Of a stretch of 36,464 nucleotides of DNA, positions 15,679 to 25,265 are shown piece after piece (position 1 is the first letter of the stretch; the number at the start of each line of letters is the position of its first letter). The stretch spans positions 1 to 36,464 of the forward strand of contig ONDL01000012.1 of NCBI GenBank assembly GCA_900316555.1. Direction: 5' to 3'. The notes beneath the pieces are model-generated. The model was not told where the DNA came from, searched no databases, and worked only from the letters and a program-made list of their open reading frames with translations. The position numbers were made by a program, and so were the translations under genes. This DNA is from an uncultured Eubacteriales bacterium (GTDB lineage: Bacteria > Bacillota > Clostridia > Oscillospirales > Acutalibacteraceae).

Positions 15679-15951
15679 ATGAGTAGAAGTACTAAAAAGG
15701 GTCCTTTTGTTCAGCCTGTACTGCTCAAAAGAGTCCTTGAAATGAACGAAAAGGGCGAAAAGAGAATTCTCAAGACATGGTCTAGAAGTTCCACAATTTT
15801 CCCCGAGTTCGTCGGTCATACATTTGCGGTTCATGACGGCCGCAAGCACGTTCCGGTATACGTAACAGAGGATATGGTTGGTCACAAGCTCGGCGAGTTT
15901 GCGCCCACAAGAACCTTTAAGGGTCACGCCGGTTCAAAGACCAGCAAATAA
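15679..15951 (+). CDS. rpsS: 30S ribosomal protein S19
   Basis: S19 is a 30S head protein that contacts S13 and the A-site finger. The 90-residue protein starts [17 protein letters not shown] and contains [19 protein letters not shown] and [14 protein letters not shown], all typical. AAAGGAG lies before ATG 15679, and rplV follows 20 bases later. Confidence 0.98.
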   Translation: MSRSTKKGPFVQPVLLKRVLEMNEKGEKRILKTWSRSSTIFPEFVGHTFAVHDGRKHVPVYVTEDMVGHKLGEFAPTRTFKGHAGSKTSK

Positions 15952-15971
15952 GCGGAAGGAGAGTTTTGCAA

Positions 15972-16310
15972 ATGGAAGCTAAGGCAATTGCGAAGTTTGT
16001 TCGCGTTTCACCCCGCAAGGTTGGCGTTGTTCTTGACCTCATCAGAGGCAAGGACGTCAAGTACGCGGAAGCTGTTCTCAAGCACACTCCCAAGGCCGCT
16101 TGCGAGCCGCTTCTCAAGCTGCTCAAGTCAGCTATGGCAAATGCTGAGAACAACCATGACATGGATGTATCCAGGCTCTACGTTGCCGAGTGCAACGCGA
16201 CAGCAGGCCCCATCCTTAAAAGAATTCGTCCCAGAGCACAGGGCAGAGCGTTCCGCATCAACAAGAGAACTTCTCACATCACCCTTGTACTCAAGGAAAA
16301 AGAAGACTAA
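15972..16310 (+). CDS. rplV: 50S ribosomal protein L22
   Basis: L22 lines the exit tunnel at the macrolide constriction. The 112-residue protein contains [19 protein letters not shown] and the C-terminal [20 protein letters not shown] hairpin. ATG 15972 is preferred: GGAGAG sits about 9 bases upstream, while the TTG at 15966 is too close to it. Confidence 0.97.
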   Translation: MEAKAIAKFVRVSPRKVGVVLDLIRGKDVKYAEAVLKHTPKAACEPLLKLLKSAMANAENNHDMDVSRLYVAECNATAGPILKRIRPRAQGRAFRINKRTSHITLVLKEKED

Positions 16311-16325
16311 GGGGAGGTTTAGATT

Positions 16326-17012
16326 ATGGGTCAGAAAGTTAATCCGCACGGACTGCGTGTGGGCGTAATCAAAGATTGGGATTCCCGTTGGTACGCAAGC
16401 AAGAAGGATTTCGGCGCTACTCTCGCCGAGGACTACAAGCTGCGTCAGACGCTCAAAAAGCAGCTCTACAACTTCGGTATCTCCAAGATCGAAATCGAGA
16501 GAGACGGCAAGAAGGTAAAGATCAGCATCCACACCGCCAAGCCCGGTCTTGTAATCGGCAAGGGCGGCGCTGAGATCGAGAAGCTCAAGGCTCAGTGCGA
16601 GAAGATGCTCAGTAAGCCCGTCGCTATCAATATTGTTGAGGTAAAGGCTCCCGAGCTCGACGCTCAGCTCACAGCCGAGAGCATCGCTCAGCAGCTCGAA
16701 AAGAGAATTTCCTTCCGCCGCGCTATGAAGCAGAGCATCGGCAACGCGATGCGCAGAGGCGCGAAGGGTATCAAGATCATGTGCTCAGGCCGTCTCGGCG
16801 GCGCGGAGATCGCGCGCAGCGAGCAGTATCACGAGGGCACCATTCCGCTTCAGACACTCCGTGCCGACATCGACTACGGCTTTGCTGAGGCAAATACCAC
16901 CTACGGTAAGGTCGGCGTAAAGGTTTGGCTCTACAAGGGTGAGGTTCTCAACGTCAGCGAGGATAAGCCCAGAAGACGTCCCCGCAGAGACAGAGAAGGA
17001 GGCAGAAAATAA
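16326..17012 (+). CDS. rpsC: 30S ribosomal protein S3
   Basis: S3 lines the mRNA entry site and contributes to helicase activity. The 228 residues hold [19 protein letters not shown] at the start, the KH domain with [14 protein letters not shown] near residue 78, and the C-terminal domain with [17 protein letters not shown]. The basic tail [11 protein letters not shown] is normal for Firmicutes. GGGGAGG precedes ATG 16326. Its stop overlaps the rplP start by one base. Confidence 0.98.
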   Translation: MGQKVNPHGLRVGVIKDWDSRWYASKKDFGATLAEDYKLRQTLKKQLYNFGISKIEIERDGKKVKISIHTAKPGLVIGKGGAEIEKLKAQCEKMLSKPVAINIVEVKAPELDAQLTAESIAQQLEKRISFRRAMKQSIGNAMRRGAKGIKIMCSGRLGGAEIARSEQYHEGTIPLQTLRADIDYGFAEANTTYGKVGVKVWLYKGEVLNVSEDKPRRRPRRDREGGRK

Positions 17013-17431
17013 TGTTAATGCCTAAGAGAGTAAAGTACAGAAGAGTTCACCGCGGCCGCATGACCGGCAAGGCTCTTCGCGGAAATACCGTTACCTACGG
17101 TCAGTACGGCCTTCAGGCGTGCGAGCCCGGTTGGATCACCTCCAACCAGATCGAGGCCGCGCGTATCGCGATGACCCGTTACTGCAAGCGTTTCGGTAAG
17201 GTATGGATCAAGATTTTCCCCGACAAGCCCGTTACCGCGCGTCCCGCTGAAACCCGAATGGGTAAAGGTAAAGGTAATGTCGAGTACTGGGTAGCAGTCG
17301 TTAAGCCCCAGAGAGTAATGTTCGAGCTTGCGGGCGTCGATGAGGCAACCGCACGCGAGGCGCTCCGTCTGGCTTCTCACAAGCTCCCCGTTAAGTGCAA
17401 GTTCGTCAAGAAAGAGGAGGGTGAGCAGTAA
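17012..17431 (+). CDS. rplP: 50S ribosomal protein L16
   Basis: L16 contacts A-site tRNA at the 50S subunit. The 139-residue protein starts [15 protein letters not shown], as is usual in Firmicutes, which supports ATG 17012 rather than the second ATG at 17018; AGGAGG at 16997-17002 also fits the first. [20 protein letters not shown] and [12 protein letters not shown] are diagnostic. The start overlaps the rpsC stop and the stop overlaps the rpmC start. Confidence 0.97.
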   Translation: MLMPKRVKYRRVHRGRMTGKALRGNTVTYGQYGLQACEPGWITSNQIEAARIAMTRYCKRFGKVWIKIFPDKPVTARPAETRMGKGKGNVEYWVAVVKPQRVMFELAGVDEATAREALRLASHKLPVKCKFVKKEEGEQ

Positions 17432-17631
17432 TGAAAGCATCAGAACTCAGAGAACTTTCCGTTGAAGAGCTTCAGACAAAGCTCACAGAGCTCAAGGAAG
17501 AGCTTTTCAACCTTCGTTTCCAGCTTGCTGTCAATCAGCTCGAAAATTCATCAAGAATCGGCGCCGTCAAGAAGGACATCGCGAGAGTTTCCACCGTTCT
17601 TCGTCAGCGTGAGCTCGGCTTTGACGCTTAA
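17431..17631 (+). CDS. rpmC: 50S ribosomal protein L29
   Basis: A small two-helix protein at the tunnel exit. The 66 residues show [40 protein letters not shown] and [15 protein letters not shown]. The start ATG shares a base with the rplP stop (TAATG), so translation is coupled. Confidence 0.97.
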   Translation: MKASELRELSVEELQTKLTELKEELFNLRFQLAVNQLENSSRIGAVKKDIARVSTVLRQRELGFDA

Positions 17632-17649
17632 TGAGAGGAGGACGTTACA

Positions 17650-17907
17650 GTGAGTGATAGAAATATGAGAAAGACCGTTATCGGTAAGGTAGTGTCCGAC
17701 AAGATGGACAAGACCATCGTTGTAGCGGTTGAGGACAGCGTAAAGCATAAGCTTTACAACAAGATCGTAAAGAGAACCGTCCGCTTCAAGGCGCACGACG
17801 AGAACAACGAGTGCGGCAAGGGCGACAGAGTAAAGATTATGGAGACCCGTCCTCTTTCCAAGGATAAGAGATGGAGACTCGTCGAGATTATTGAGAAGGC
17901 TAAATAA
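17650..17907 (+). CDS. rpsQ: 30S ribosomal protein S17
   Basis: An OB-fold primary rRNA-binding protein. The 85 residues show [20 protein letters not shown] and the ending [20 protein letters not shown]. The start is GTG 17650, with GAGGAGG 9 bases upstream; no ATG fits as well. Confidence 0.97.
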   Translation: MSDRNMRKTVIGKVVSDKMDKTIVVAVEDSVKHKLYNKIVKRTVRFKAHDENNECGKGDRVKIMETRPLSKDKRWRLVEIIEKAK

Positions 17908-17936
17908 GTTTATTTTAGCAGCCTATTAACACGAAG

Positions 17937-17976
17937 AGCCGTATCCCGGCAGTCCTTCGGGAAAGGGAATATGGCT
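17937..17976 (+). promoter_or_regulatory. Hairpin in the rpsQ-rplN gap
   Basis: AGCC at 17937-17940 pairs with GGCT at 17973-17976. Inside, TCCCG at 17944-17948 pairs with CGGGA at 17958-17962. The 96-bp gap is longer than its neighbours in this operon. There is no T-run, so it is probably a processing or regulatory structure rather than a terminator. Confidence 0.5.
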
Positions 17977-18003
17977 TGACAGCAATTAAAGGAGGAATCG
18001 ACT

Positions 18004-18372
18004 GTGATTCAGCAGCAAACTATCCTCAAGGTTGCCGACAACACCGGCGCAAAGGAACTTATGTGCATTCGTGTACTCGGCGGTACCGGCAGGAGATATG
18101 CCAACATTGGCGATATTATCGTTGCTTCTGTTAAAAAAGCAGCGCCCGGCGGCGTTGTTAAAAAGGGCGACGTTGTAAGAGCTGTAGTTGTACGCTCCGC
18201 TAAGGGCGTAAGACGTGAGGACGGAACATATATCCGCTTCGACGAGAACGCAGCAGTTATCATCAAGGAAGATAAGAACCCCCGCGGTACTCGTATCTTC
18301 GGACCCGTTGCGAGAGAGCTTCGTGATAAGGACTTCATGAAGATTCTGTCCCTCGCTCCGGAAGTACTTTAA
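18004..18372 (+). CDS. rplN: 50S ribosomal protein L14
   Basis: L14 binds 23S rRNA at the subunit interface and is the target of the silencing factor RsfS. The 122-residue protein includes [20 protein letters not shown] and the C-terminal [20 protein letters not shown]. The start is GTG 18004 with AAAGGAGG before it. First gene of the classical spc block. Confidence 0.97.
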   Translation: MIQQQTILKVADNTGAKELMCIRVLGGTGRRYANIGDIIVASVKKAAPGGVVKKGDVVRAVVVRSAKGVRREDGTYIRFDENAAVIIKEDKNPRGTRIFGPVARELRDKDFMKILSLAPEVL

Positions 18373-18388
18373 TGGAGGTGTCACGCAA

Positions 18389-18706
18389 ATGAGTAAGGTT
18401 CATGTAAAGACAGGCGACACCGTTATCGTAATCAGCGGTAAGGACAAGGGCAAGAAGGGTCAGGTTATGGCCGTAAGCCCCAAGGAAGGCAAGGTTATCG
18501 TAGAGAAGGTCAATATGGTATCCAAGCACGTAAAGCCCAGAAAGATGGGCGAAGCAGGCGGCATCATCAAGGCCGAAGGCGCTATGTATGCTTCCAAGGT
18601 CCAGATTTACTGCCCCCGCTGCAAGAAGGCCACAAGAGTTGCCCACAAGATCTATGAGGATGGCACCAAGGGCAGAATTTGCGCCAAGTGCGGCGAAGCG
18701 CTTTAA
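18389..18706 (+). CDS. rplX: 50S ribosomal protein L24
   Basis: An assembly-initiator 50S protein. The 105 residues hold a KOW motif (DTVIVISGKDKGKKGQV), VNMVSKHVKPRKMGEAGGI, and a C-terminal zinc-ribbon-like part with YCPRCKKATRV and RICAKCGEAL, as in many Firmicutes. GGAGGTG precedes ATG 18389. Confidence 0.97.
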   Translation: MSKVHVKTGDTVIVISGKDKGKKGQVMAVSPKEGKVIVEKVNMVSKHVKPRKMGEAGGIIKAEGAMYASKVQIYCPRCKKATRVAHKIYEDGTKGRICAKCGEAL

Positions 18707-18720
18707 GGAGGATATAAGAA

Positions 18721-19260
18721 ATGGCAAGACTGAAAGAATTATATGTTAAAGAAGTTGCACCTGCTCTTATGAACAAGTTCTCCTACAAGAGCACAATGCA
18801 GATCCCCAAGCTCGACAAGATCGTTATCAACGTCGGCGCGGGCGAGGCGAGAGAGAACAGCAAGGCTATCGACGCTATCGTTAAGGATATCGCGGCAATC
18901 ACCGGCCAGAAGCCCATGGTTTGCCACGCGAGAAAGTCCGTCGCTAACTTCAAGCTCAGAGAGGGTATGCCCATCGGCGTCAAAGTTACCCTCAGAGGCG
19001 AGAGAATGTACGAGTTCCTCGACCGTTTCTTCAACGTCGCTCTCCCCAGAGTACGCGACTTCAGAGGCATCAACCCCAACTCCTTCGACGGACGCGGCAA
19101 CTACAATATGGGCCTCAGAGAGCAGCTCATCTTCCCGGAGATCGACTATGACAAGATTGACAAGGTTCGCGGCATGGACATCTGCTTCGTAACCACCGCA
19201 ACCACAGACGAAGAGGCACGCGAGCTCCTCACGCTCATGGGCGCTCCGTTTTCAAAGTAA
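18721..19260 (+). CDS. rplE: 50S ribosomal protein L5
   Basis: L5 binds 5S rRNA and contacts P-site tRNA and S13. The 179-residue protein has the segments [38 protein letters not shown] and the C-terminal [27 protein letters not shown] supports ATG 18721. Normal length. Confidence 0.98.
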   Translation: MARLKELYVKEVAPALMNKFSYKSTMQIPKLDKIVINVGAGEARENSKAIDAIVKDIAAITGQKPMVCHARKSVANFKLREGMPIGVKVTLRGERMYEFLDRFFNVALPRVRDFRGINPNSFDGRGNYNMGLREQLIFPEIDYDKIDKVRGMDICFVTTATTDEEARELLTLMGAPFSK

Positions 19261-19272
19261 GGAGGGATTGTT

Positions 19273-19458
19273 GTGGCTAAGACATCAATGAAAGTTAAGC
19301 AGCAGAGAAAGCAGAAGTTCTCGACCAGAGAGTACACAAGATGCAGCATCTGTGGTAGACCACACGCCTACCTCCGCAAGTATGGTATTTGTCGTATTTG
19401 CTTCCGTGAGCTCGCTTACAAGGGCGAGATCCCGGGCGTAAAGAAAGCAAGCTGGTAA
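19273..19458 (+). CDS. rpsN: 30S ribosomal protein S14, zinc-binding type Z
   Basis: The 61-residue short S14 with a four-cysteine zinc site, [20 protein letters not shown]. It starts at GTG 19273 with AAGGAGGG before it. The zinc form implies that a zinc-free paralogue, if present, would be elsewhere in the genome. Confidence 0.97.
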   Translation: MAKTSMKVKQQRKQKFSTREYTRCSICGRPHAYLRKYGICRICFRELAYKGEIPGVKKASW

Positions 19459-19472
19459 GGAGGAATAAGGTA

Positions 19473-19871
19473 ATGCAGATTACAGATACAATAGCTGATT
19501 TACTGACCCGCATCCGCAACGCGAACGCGGCGAAGCACGATTCTGTTGAAATTCCCGCCTCAAACCTCAAGAAGTCGATTTGTCAGATTCTTGCGGACGA
19601 GGGCTACATCAAGAGCTTCACAGTAATCGAGGACGGCAAGCAGGGCATTATCAAGGTAACTCTCAAGTACCTTGAGGGCAAAAGACCCGTTATCACAGGT
19701 CTGCGCCGTGTTTCAAAGCCCGGCCTGCGTATTTACAGTAATGCAGAGGATATGCCCAAGGTAATGAAGGGTCTTGGCGTGGCGATCATCTCCACCTCCA
19801 AGGGTGTTATGACCGACCGCGAGGCAAGACGTCAGCACGTTGGCGGCGAGGTTCTCGCTTACATTTGGTAA
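19473..19871 (+). CDS. rpsH: 30S ribosomal protein S8
   Basis: A central-domain 30S assembly protein; in E. coli it represses the spc operon. The 132 residues include [38 protein letters not shown] and the C-terminal [27 protein letters not shown] lies before ATG 19473. Confidence 0.98.
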   Translation: MQITDTIADLLTRIRNANAAKHDSVEIPASNLKKSICQILADEGYIKSFTVIEDGKQGIIKVTLKYLEGKRPVITGLRRVSKPGLRIYSNAEDMPKVMKGLGVAIISTSKGVMTDREARRQHVGGEVLAYIW

Positions 19872-19885
19872 GAGGAGGTGCGATC

Positions 19886-20428
19886 ATGTCTCGAATTGGA
19901 AGAAAACCGATAAATATTCCCGCGGGCGTTGACGTTAAGGTCGACGGCAGCGTAATCACCGTCAAGGGCGCCAAGGGTGAGCTCAGCTACACCTTCAACC
20001 CCAACATGACGGTAGAGGTCAAGGATGGCGCGATTGAGGTCAGCCGTCCCGACGACAACAAAATGAACCGTTCACTTCACGGCCTGACAAGAACACTGAT
20101 CAACAATATGGTGATCGGCGTAACAGAGGGCTATGTGAAGGAGCTTAAGGTAAACGGCGTCGGTTACCGTGTACAGAAGCAGGGTAACAAGTGCGTTATG
20201 AACCTCGGTTACTCACACCAGGTCATCGTTGAGGATACCGCGGACATCAAGATTGAGGTTCCGGATCCCAACACAATCAAGATTGTCGGCATTGATAAGC
20301 AAAAGGTTGGTCAGTTTGCTGCCGAGGTCAGAGAGAAGCGTCCGCCCGAGCCTTATAAGGGCAAGGGTATCCGTTACGCTGACGAGTATATCCACCGCAA
20401 GGAAGGCAAGGCCGGTAAGGGCAAATAA
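19886..20428 (+). CDS. rplF: 50S ribosomal protein L6
   Basis: A 50S protein at the base of the L7/L12 stalk. The 180 residues contain SRIGRKPINIPAGVDVKV and the C-terminal KRPPEPYKGKGIRYADE. ATG 19886 is chosen because GAGGAGGTG sits 7 bases upstream; an in-frame GTG-type start at 19865 lies within the end of rpsH. Confidence 0.97.
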   Translation: MSRIGRKPINIPAGVDVKVDGSVITVKGAKGELSYTFNPNMTVEVKDGAIEVSRPDDNKMNRSLHGLTRTLINNMVIGVTEGYVKELKVNGVGYRVQKQGNKCVMNLGYSHQVIVEDTADIKIEVPDPNTIKIVGIDKQKVGQFAAEVREKRPPEPYKGKGIRYADEYIHRKEGKAGKGK

Positions 20429-20445
20429 TTAAGGAGTGAATCAAT

Positions 20446-20805
20446 ATGGTAAGCAGACCTGATACAAAAAAGGCGCGCATCAAACGCCATAAGAGAGTCC
20501 GTGCGAAGATCAGCGGTACTCCCGAATGTCCCCGTTTGTGCGTATTCCGCTCCACCAACAACATCTACGCTCAGATCATTGATGACGTAGCGGGTGTTAC
20601 TCTTGCTCAGGCTTCCAGCCTTGACAAGTCAATCACAGGTAACGGCGGAAACAAAGAGGCAGCCAGAGCTGTCGGCAAGCTTGTTGCTCAGCGCGCTCAG
20701 GAGAAGAACATCACCGACGTCGTATTCGACAGAGGCGGCAACATCTATCACGGCCGTGTGAAAGAATTGGCCGAAGGCGCCCGTGAGGGCGGCCTCAATT
20801 TCTAA
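20446..20805 (+). CDS. rplR: 50S ribosomal protein L18
   Basis: L18 carries 5S rRNA to the large subunit together with L5. The 119 residues show [40 protein letters not shown] and the ending [20 protein letters not shown] precedes ATG 20446. Confidence 0.97.
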   Translation: MVSRPDTKKARIKRHKRVRAKISGTPECPRLCVFRSTNNIYAQIIDDVAGVTLAQASSLDKSITGNGGNKEAARAVGKLVAQRAQEKNITDVVFDRGGNIYHGRVKELAEGAREGGLNF

Positions 20806-20823
20806 GGAACAGGAGGAATCACT

Positions 20824-21321
20824 TTGGCTAATAAAGTAGAAGTAACAGGCGAGTTAAAGGAAAGAGTTGTCACCATTAACCGCGTATCAAAGACGGTTAA
20901 GGGCGGACGTATCTTCAAGTTCGCGGCTCTCGTGGTTGTCGGCGACGGCAACGGCGTTGTCGGCTTCGGCATCGGCAAGGCGGGCGAGGTACCCGACGCT
21001 ATCCGCAAGGGTATCGAGGACGCCAAGAAGAACCTGATGAAGATTTCGCTCAGAGGCACCACCATTCCTCACGAGATCATCGGCGAGTTCGGCGCAGGCA
21101 GAGTTCTTATGAAGCCCGCCGCTCCCGGTACCGGCGTTATCGCGGGCGGCCCCGTCCGTGCGGTAGTTGAGGCAGTCGGCATCAAGGATATCCGTACAAA
21201 GGCTCTCCGTTCAAACAACCCCTGCAACGTAGTCCGCGCTACACTCGCAGGTCTCAGCGCTCTCAGAACCGCTGAGGAGGTTGCCGCGATCCGCGGTAAG
21301 TCCGTTAAGGAAATTTTATAA
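20824..21321 (+). CDS. rpsE: 30S ribosomal protein S5
   Basis: S5 affects decoding fidelity and is the site of spectinomycin resistance changes. The 165 residues contain the dsRNA-binding-like domain with [40 protein letters not shown] and the C-terminal [19 protein letters not shown]. The start is TTG 20824, fixed by CAGGAGG 7 bases upstream; no ATG is available. Confidence 0.97.
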   Translation: MANKVEVTGELKERVVTINRVSKTVKGGRIFKFAALVVVGDGNGVVGFGIGKAGEVPDAIRKGIEDAKKNLMKISLRGTTIPHEIIGEFGAGRVLMKPAAPGTGVIAGGPVRAVVEAVGIKDIRTKALRSNNPCNVVRATLAGLSALRTAEEVAAIRGKSVKEIL

Positions 21322-21339
21322 TAAGGGAGGCTGCAAGTT

Positions 21340-21510
21340 ATGACAATTAAGTTGGTAAAGAGCCTCATCGGCTCCAAGAAGGATCAGATTGCAACCGCCC
21401 ACGCTCTCGGTCTGAAGAAAATCGGCGACGTTACAACACAGCCCGACAACCCCCAGACAAAGGGCAAGGTAGCAAAAATCATCCACCTCGTAGAGGTTAG
21501 TGAAGCGTAA
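21340..21510 (+). CDS. rpmD: 50S ribosomal protein L30
   Basis: A 56-residue protein between rpsE and rplO, its usual place. It reads [20 protein letters not shown] and then [20 protein letters not shown], the standard L30 pattern. GGGAGG lies 9 bases before ATG 21340. It is short but full length for the family. Confidence 0.96.
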   Translation: MTIKLVKSLIGSKKDQIATAHALGLKKIGDVTTQPDNPQTKGKVAKIIHLVEVSEA

Positions 21511-21527
21511 GCAAGGAGGTGCGAACA

Positions 21528-21971
21528 ATGAAGTTACATGAACTTTCTCCGGTTGAGGGCTCCAAGAAGAAGTCCAAGAGAATCGGCAGAGGTCACGGTT
21601 CAGGCTGGGGCAAGACAGCAGGCAAGGGACATAAGGGTCAGAAGGCCCGTTCCGGCGGCAGCATCCGTCCCGGTTTTGAAGGCGGTCAGATGCCGCTCCA
21701 GCGCCGCGTTCCCAAGAGAGGTTTCAACAACATCTTTGCTAAAAACGTGGTAGCTGTTAACCTCAGCGCTCTTAACAGAAAGTTTAACGACGGCGACACT
21801 GTTGATGCAGAGGCTCTCAAGGCAGCAGGCGTTGTCAAGAACGGCTTTGACGCTGTTAAGGTACTCGGCAACGGTAAAATCGACAAGAAGCTCAACGTTA
21901 AAGTTTCTGCCTATTCCAAATCAGCAAAGGCGGCGATCGAAGCTGCCGGTGGAAAGGCGGAGGTGATCTAA
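21528..21971 (+). CDS. rplO: 50S ribosomal protein L15
   Basis: A late-assembly 50S protein. The 147 residues include the glycine-rich, basic N-terminus [20 protein letters not shown] and [21 protein letters not shown] 21528 is preferred over GTG 21519 because AAGGAGGT (21513-21520) overlaps the latter. secY begins directly after the stop. Confidence 0.97.
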   Translation: MKLHELSPVEGSKKKSKRIGRGHGSGWGKTAGKGHKGQKARSGGSIRPGFEGGQMPLQRRVPKRGFNNIFAKNVVAVNLSALNRKFNDGDTVDAEALKAAGVVKNGFDAVKVLGNGKIDKKLNVKVSAYSKSAKAAIEAAGGKAEVI

Positions 21972-23339
21972 GTGTTAAAGACAATCCGCAACGCTTGGTC
22001 AATCCCCGATCTGAGAAAAAAGATTCTTTTCACCCTGCTGATCATCATCGTATTCAGAATCGGTTCGGTAATCCCCGTTCCGTTCCTCGATACAAACGTT
22101 CTCACGGCGGTTATGGCGCCTGCCAACTCCCTCACGGACGGCAGCTCCAACATGATCGCCTACCTGAACACCCTTTCGGGCGGCGCGTTCTCAAACGCAA
22201 CGCTCTTCGCTATGGGTATCACACCCTACATCAACAGCTCGATTATCATTCAGCTCCTCTGCGTAGCTATTCCCGCTCTTGAGCGCCTCACCAAGGAAGG
22301 CGAGGCGGGCAGAAGAAAGATCGGCACCATCACACGTTACGTCACCGTAGCGCTCGGACTTATCCAGGGTACCGCATACTTCTTCTACCTCAAGAACACC
22401 GTCTGCACAGAAGAGGGCGACTACTACGGCAAGCACATCACCGTTTACAACGAGGGCTTCTCGATGGTATTCGCGGGCATCGTTATCGTGCTCGTGTTCA
22501 CAGCGGGTACCGCTCTGATGATGTGGCTCGGCGAGCAGATCAACAAGTACGGCATCGGCAACGGTATCTCAATGCTCCTGTTTGCGGGCATCATCGCAAG
22601 ACTTCCCGTTACCGTCCGCACCCTCGCGGCTTACTGGAACCTCGGTTTCGGTGACGGCACCGCGGGCGCTGCAGATCCGAAGTTCTTCATCTTCGTAATC
22701 GTCTGGGTACTTATCTTCCTCGCGATCATCTGGCTGATCACCTTCATGCAGGACTCCGAGAGAAGAATCCCCATTCAGTACGCGAAGCGCGTAGTCGGCA
22801 GAAAGATGTACGGCGGACAGTCCAGCTTCCTTCCCATCAAGGTTGCTCTGGGCGGCGTTCTCCCCATCATCTTCGCGAGCTCGATCCTTTCAATCCCCAG
22901 TACGATCAACCTCTTCCTCAATGTCAAGGAAGGCTTCTGGAAGGCGTTCTTCGACGCGTTCAACACAAGCAACTGGCTCTACATTGTACTGTACTTTATC
23001 CTGATTCTGATGTTCGCTTATTTCTATACCACCATTCAGTACAACCCTGTTGAAATGGCGAATAACCTCAAATCAAACAACGGCACCGTCCCGGGTATCC
23101 GTCCCGGTGCTCCCACCGCCGCCTATATCAAGAATATTCTTTCGAGAGTAACTCTTATCGGCGCGCTGTTCCTCTCAGTTATCGCGCTCGTACCCCTGGT
23201 ATTCTCCGCGGCGACAGGAATGCACGGCCTCTCAATGGGCGGTACATCAATCATCATTATCGTCGGCGTTGCACTTGAGACCGTAAAACAGCTCGAGTCA
23301 CAGATGATGATGCGTCATTACAAAGGTTTTCTTGACTAA
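21972..23339 (+). CDS. secY: Preprotein translocase subunit SecY
   Basis: The channel-forming subunit of the Sec translocon. The 455-residue protein has ten predicted membrane helices, the plug/TM2 region with ATLFAMGITPYINSSIIIQL, and the cytosolic loops MQDSERRIPIQYAKRVVG and NLKSNNGTVPGIRPG that contact SecA and ribosomes. It starts at GTG 21972 immediately after the rplO stop; GGAGGTGATCT within the rplO end is the ribosome binding site. Confidence 0.98.
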   Translation: MLKTIRNAWSIPDLRKKILFTLLIIIVFRIGSVIPVPFLDTNVLTAVMAPANSLTDGSSNMIAYLNTLSGGAFSNATLFAMGITPYINSSIIIQLLCVAIPALERLTKEGEAGRRKIGTITRYVTVALGLIQGTAYFFYLKNTVCTEEGDYYGKHITVYNEGFSMVFAGIVIVLVFTAGTALMMWLGEQINKYGIGNGISMLLFAGIIARLPVTVRTLAAYWNLGFGDGTAGAADPKFFIFVIVWVLIFLAIIWLITFMQDSERRIPIQYAKRVVGRKMYGGQSSFLPIKVALGGVLPIIFASSILSIPSTINLFLNVKEGFWKAFFDAFNTSNWLYIVLYFILILMFAYFYTTIQYNPVEMANNLKSNNGTVPGIRPGAPTAAYIKNILSRVTLIGALFLSVIALVPLVFSAATGMHGLSMGGTSIIIIVGVALETVKQLESQMMMRHYKGFLD

Positions 23340-23360
23340 TCAGTTAAAATGAGGTATAAT
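23332..23360 (+). promoter_or_regulatory. Promoter-like sequence overlapping the adk start region
   Basis: TTGACT at 23332-23337, 17-base spacer, TATAAT at 23355-23360. Transcription would begin near 23367, at or just past the adk ATG at 23364. Confidence 0.5.
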
Positions 23361-23363
23361 AAT

Positions 23364-23996
23364 ATGAACATTATCATGTTAGGCGCTCCCGGTGCAGGTA
23401 AAGGCACTCAAGCCGCTGTACTTTGTGAGCATTTTGGTATTCCCACTATTTCAACCGGCAACATGATTCGTGAGGCGCTGAAAAACGGCACTGAGATGGG
23501 TCTGAAGGCAAAGTCCTACATGGACGACGGCAAGCTCGTTCCCGACGAGGTAGTCATCGGCATCGTCAAGGAAAGACTTGGCGAGGATGACTGCAAGAAG
23601 GGCTTCATTCTTGACGGCTTCCCCAGAACCATTCCTCAGGCTGAGGCTCTGGACGCTATGGGCGTGGAGATCCAGTACGTCATCAACATCGACGTAGCTG
23701 ACGAAACCATCACCAGACGTATGTCCGGACGCCGTGTCTGCGAAAATTGCGGCAGACCCTATCACATTGAGAGCTTGAAGCCTCAGAAGGATGGAGTTTG
23801 CGACGATTGCGGCGGCACCCTTGTTCAGCGCAAGGACGACCACCCCGACACCGTGCTCGCTCGTCTTGCTGTATATCACAAGGAGACCGAGCCTCTCGCC
23901 GACTACTACCGTAAGCAGGGTAAGCTTGTGAACGTAGAAGGCAGGAACACCGTCGCTGAGACCACAGCGGCTGTCCTCGAGGCGATTGAGGCTTAA
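23364..23996 (+). CDS. adk: Adenylate kinase, zinc-lid type
   Basis: Interconverts ATP, ADP and AMP. The 210-residue protein starts NIIMLGAPGAGKGTQA (P-loop), with FGIPTISTGNMIR (AMP site), DGFPRTIPQAEAL and a LID with CENCGRPYHIESL and CDDCGGTLVQR, whose four cysteines bind zinc. ATG 23364 is chosen because GAGGT (23351-23355) lies 8 bases upstream; an ATG at 23349 sits before it. It follows secY, as in most Firmicutes. Confidence 0.97.
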   Translation: MNIIMLGAPGAGKGTQAAVLCEHFGIPTISTGNMIREALKNGTEMGLKAKSYMDDGKLVPDEVVIGIVKERLGEDDCKKGFILDGFPRTIPQAEALDAMGVEIQYVINIDVADETITRRMSGRRVCENCGRPYHIESLKPQKDGVCDDCGGTLVQRKDDHPDTVLARLAVYHKETEPLADYYRKQGKLVNVEGRNTVAETTAAVLEAIEA

Positions 23997-23998
23997 GC

Positions 23999-24751
23999 AT
24001 GGTTCAAATCAAAACAGCGCGGGAACTTTCCCTTATGAAAGACGCTTGCCGCATCTCCGCACAGGCGTTACGCGCTGCGGGTGAGGCGATACGCCCAGGC
24101 GTATCCACCCTCGAGATAGACACTATTGTCCGCCACTATATCGAGAAACAGGGTGCCACACCCTCGTTTCTCGGTTACGGCGGATTTCCCGCGAGCGCTT
24201 GTATTTCCGTAAACAACGTGGTCATCCATGGCATACCCGACAAATATACCGTCCTGCGTGAAGGCGATATCGTGAGCGTAGACACCGGAGCCTGTTATAA
24301 GGGCTATCACGGCGACAACGCATACACCTTCGCCTGCGGCAGAATCAGCGAAAACGCCGAAAAGCTGCTGAACGCCACGCGGGAGAGCCTGTATGAGGGA
24401 ATTAAGCAGGCAACCGTCGGCAACCGCATTGGCGATATCGGCAGCGCGGTTCAGAGGTATGTCGAAGCTCGCAGTTACTCGGTGGTACGAAATTACGTCG
24501 GCCACGGCGTAGGTGCGAATTTGCATGAGGACCCAAGCGTACCTAACTACGGTACACCCCATCGGGGACTAAAGCTGCTCCCCGGCATGACAATCGCCAT
24601 TGAACCGATGGTGAACGAGGGCACATATCACGTTCGCGTGATGCCCGACAAGTGGACGGTCAAGACCGTCGACGGCAAGCTGAGCGCTCATTTCGAGCAC
24701 ACGGTTGCCATCACCCCCGACGGCCCCAGAATCATGACCATTTGTGACTGA
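23999..24751 (+). CDS. map: Methionine aminopeptidase, type I
   Basis: Removes the N-terminal methionine from new proteins. The 250 residues carry the metal ligands in SVDTGACYKGYHGDNAYTF (two Asp), GHGVGANLHEDPSVPNYG (His), MTIAIEPMVNEG (Glu) and FEHTVAIT (Glu); the substrate histidine is in VVIHGIPD. ATG 23999 comes two bases after the adk stop. No N-terminal zinc-finger extension. Confidence 0.97.
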   Translation: MVQIKTARELSLMKDACRISAQALRAAGEAIRPGVSTLEIDTIVRHYIEKQGATPSFLGYGGFPASACISVNNVVIHGIPDKYTVLREGDIVSVDTGACYKGYHGDNAYTFACGRISENAEKLLNATRESLYEGIKQATVGNRIGDIGSAVQRYVEARSYSVVRNYVGHGVGANLHEDPSVPNYGTPHRGLKLLPGMTIAIEPMVNEGTYHVRVMPDKWTVKTVDGKLSAHFEHTVAITPDGPRIMTICD

Positions 24752-24759
24752 GGTGACTT

Positions 24760-25002
24760 ATGGACATAGTCAAGGGCAGCGTCGTCAGGGCAAAGGCGGG
24801 AAGAGACAAGGATAAGTTCTTTGTCGTCCTGCAAACGGACGGTGAGTACGCGCTCATCGCCGACGGCAAAAGGCGCAGGGTCGAGCACCCGAAGCGCAAA
24901 AAGCTGAAACACCTGTCGCCGACAAACACGGCGCACAACGGTTCATTGGAAACGAATCCGAAGATAAAACAGATTTTACGCGATTTTAACGGAGGCAAAT
25001 AA
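24760..25002 (+). CDS. KOW-domain RNA-binding protein, L14e/L27e-like
   Basis: An 80-residue basic protein with a KOW-type start ([20 protein letters not shown]) and the strand [19 protein letters not shown]. Small proteins of this kind sit between map and infA in many Clostridia and related Firmicutes and are annotated as KOW or L14e-like. Function is unknown; a ribosome-associated role is likely from context. GAGGTG precedes ATG 24760, and the stop overlaps the infA start by one base. Confidence 0.85.
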   Translation: MDIVKGSVVRAKAGRDKDKFFVVLQTDGEYALIADGKRRRVEHPKRKKLKHLSPTNTAHNGSLETNPKIKQILRDFNGGK

Positions 25003-25220
25003 TGTCAAAGCAGGATGTAATTGAAGTAGAAGGTATCGTAAGAGAGGCGCTCCCGAACGCGCAGTTCAAGGTAGAGCTTCAGAACGGTCACATGATTTTA
25101 GCTGTTATTTCAGGCAAGCTGAGGATGAACTTCATCCGCATTTTGCCGGGCGACAAGGTCACCGTGGAGATGTCTCCATACGACCTGAGCAGAGGCAGAA
25201 TTACTTGGAGAAGTAAGTAA
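25002..25220 (+). CDS. infA: Translation initiation factor IF-1
   Basis: An OB-fold factor that binds the 30S A site during initiation. The 72 residues include [39 protein letters not shown] and the ending [12 protein letters not shown], all typical. The start ATG shares its first base with the stop of the KOW gene (TAATG). Confidence 0.98.
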   Translation: MSKQDVIEVEGIVREALPNAQFKVELQNGHMILAVISGKLRMNFIRILPGDKVTVEMSPYDLSRGRITWRSK

Positions 25221-25265
25221 TTCTAAACACAACACAGACTTTAACATGGAAAGGAATGATTCTTA

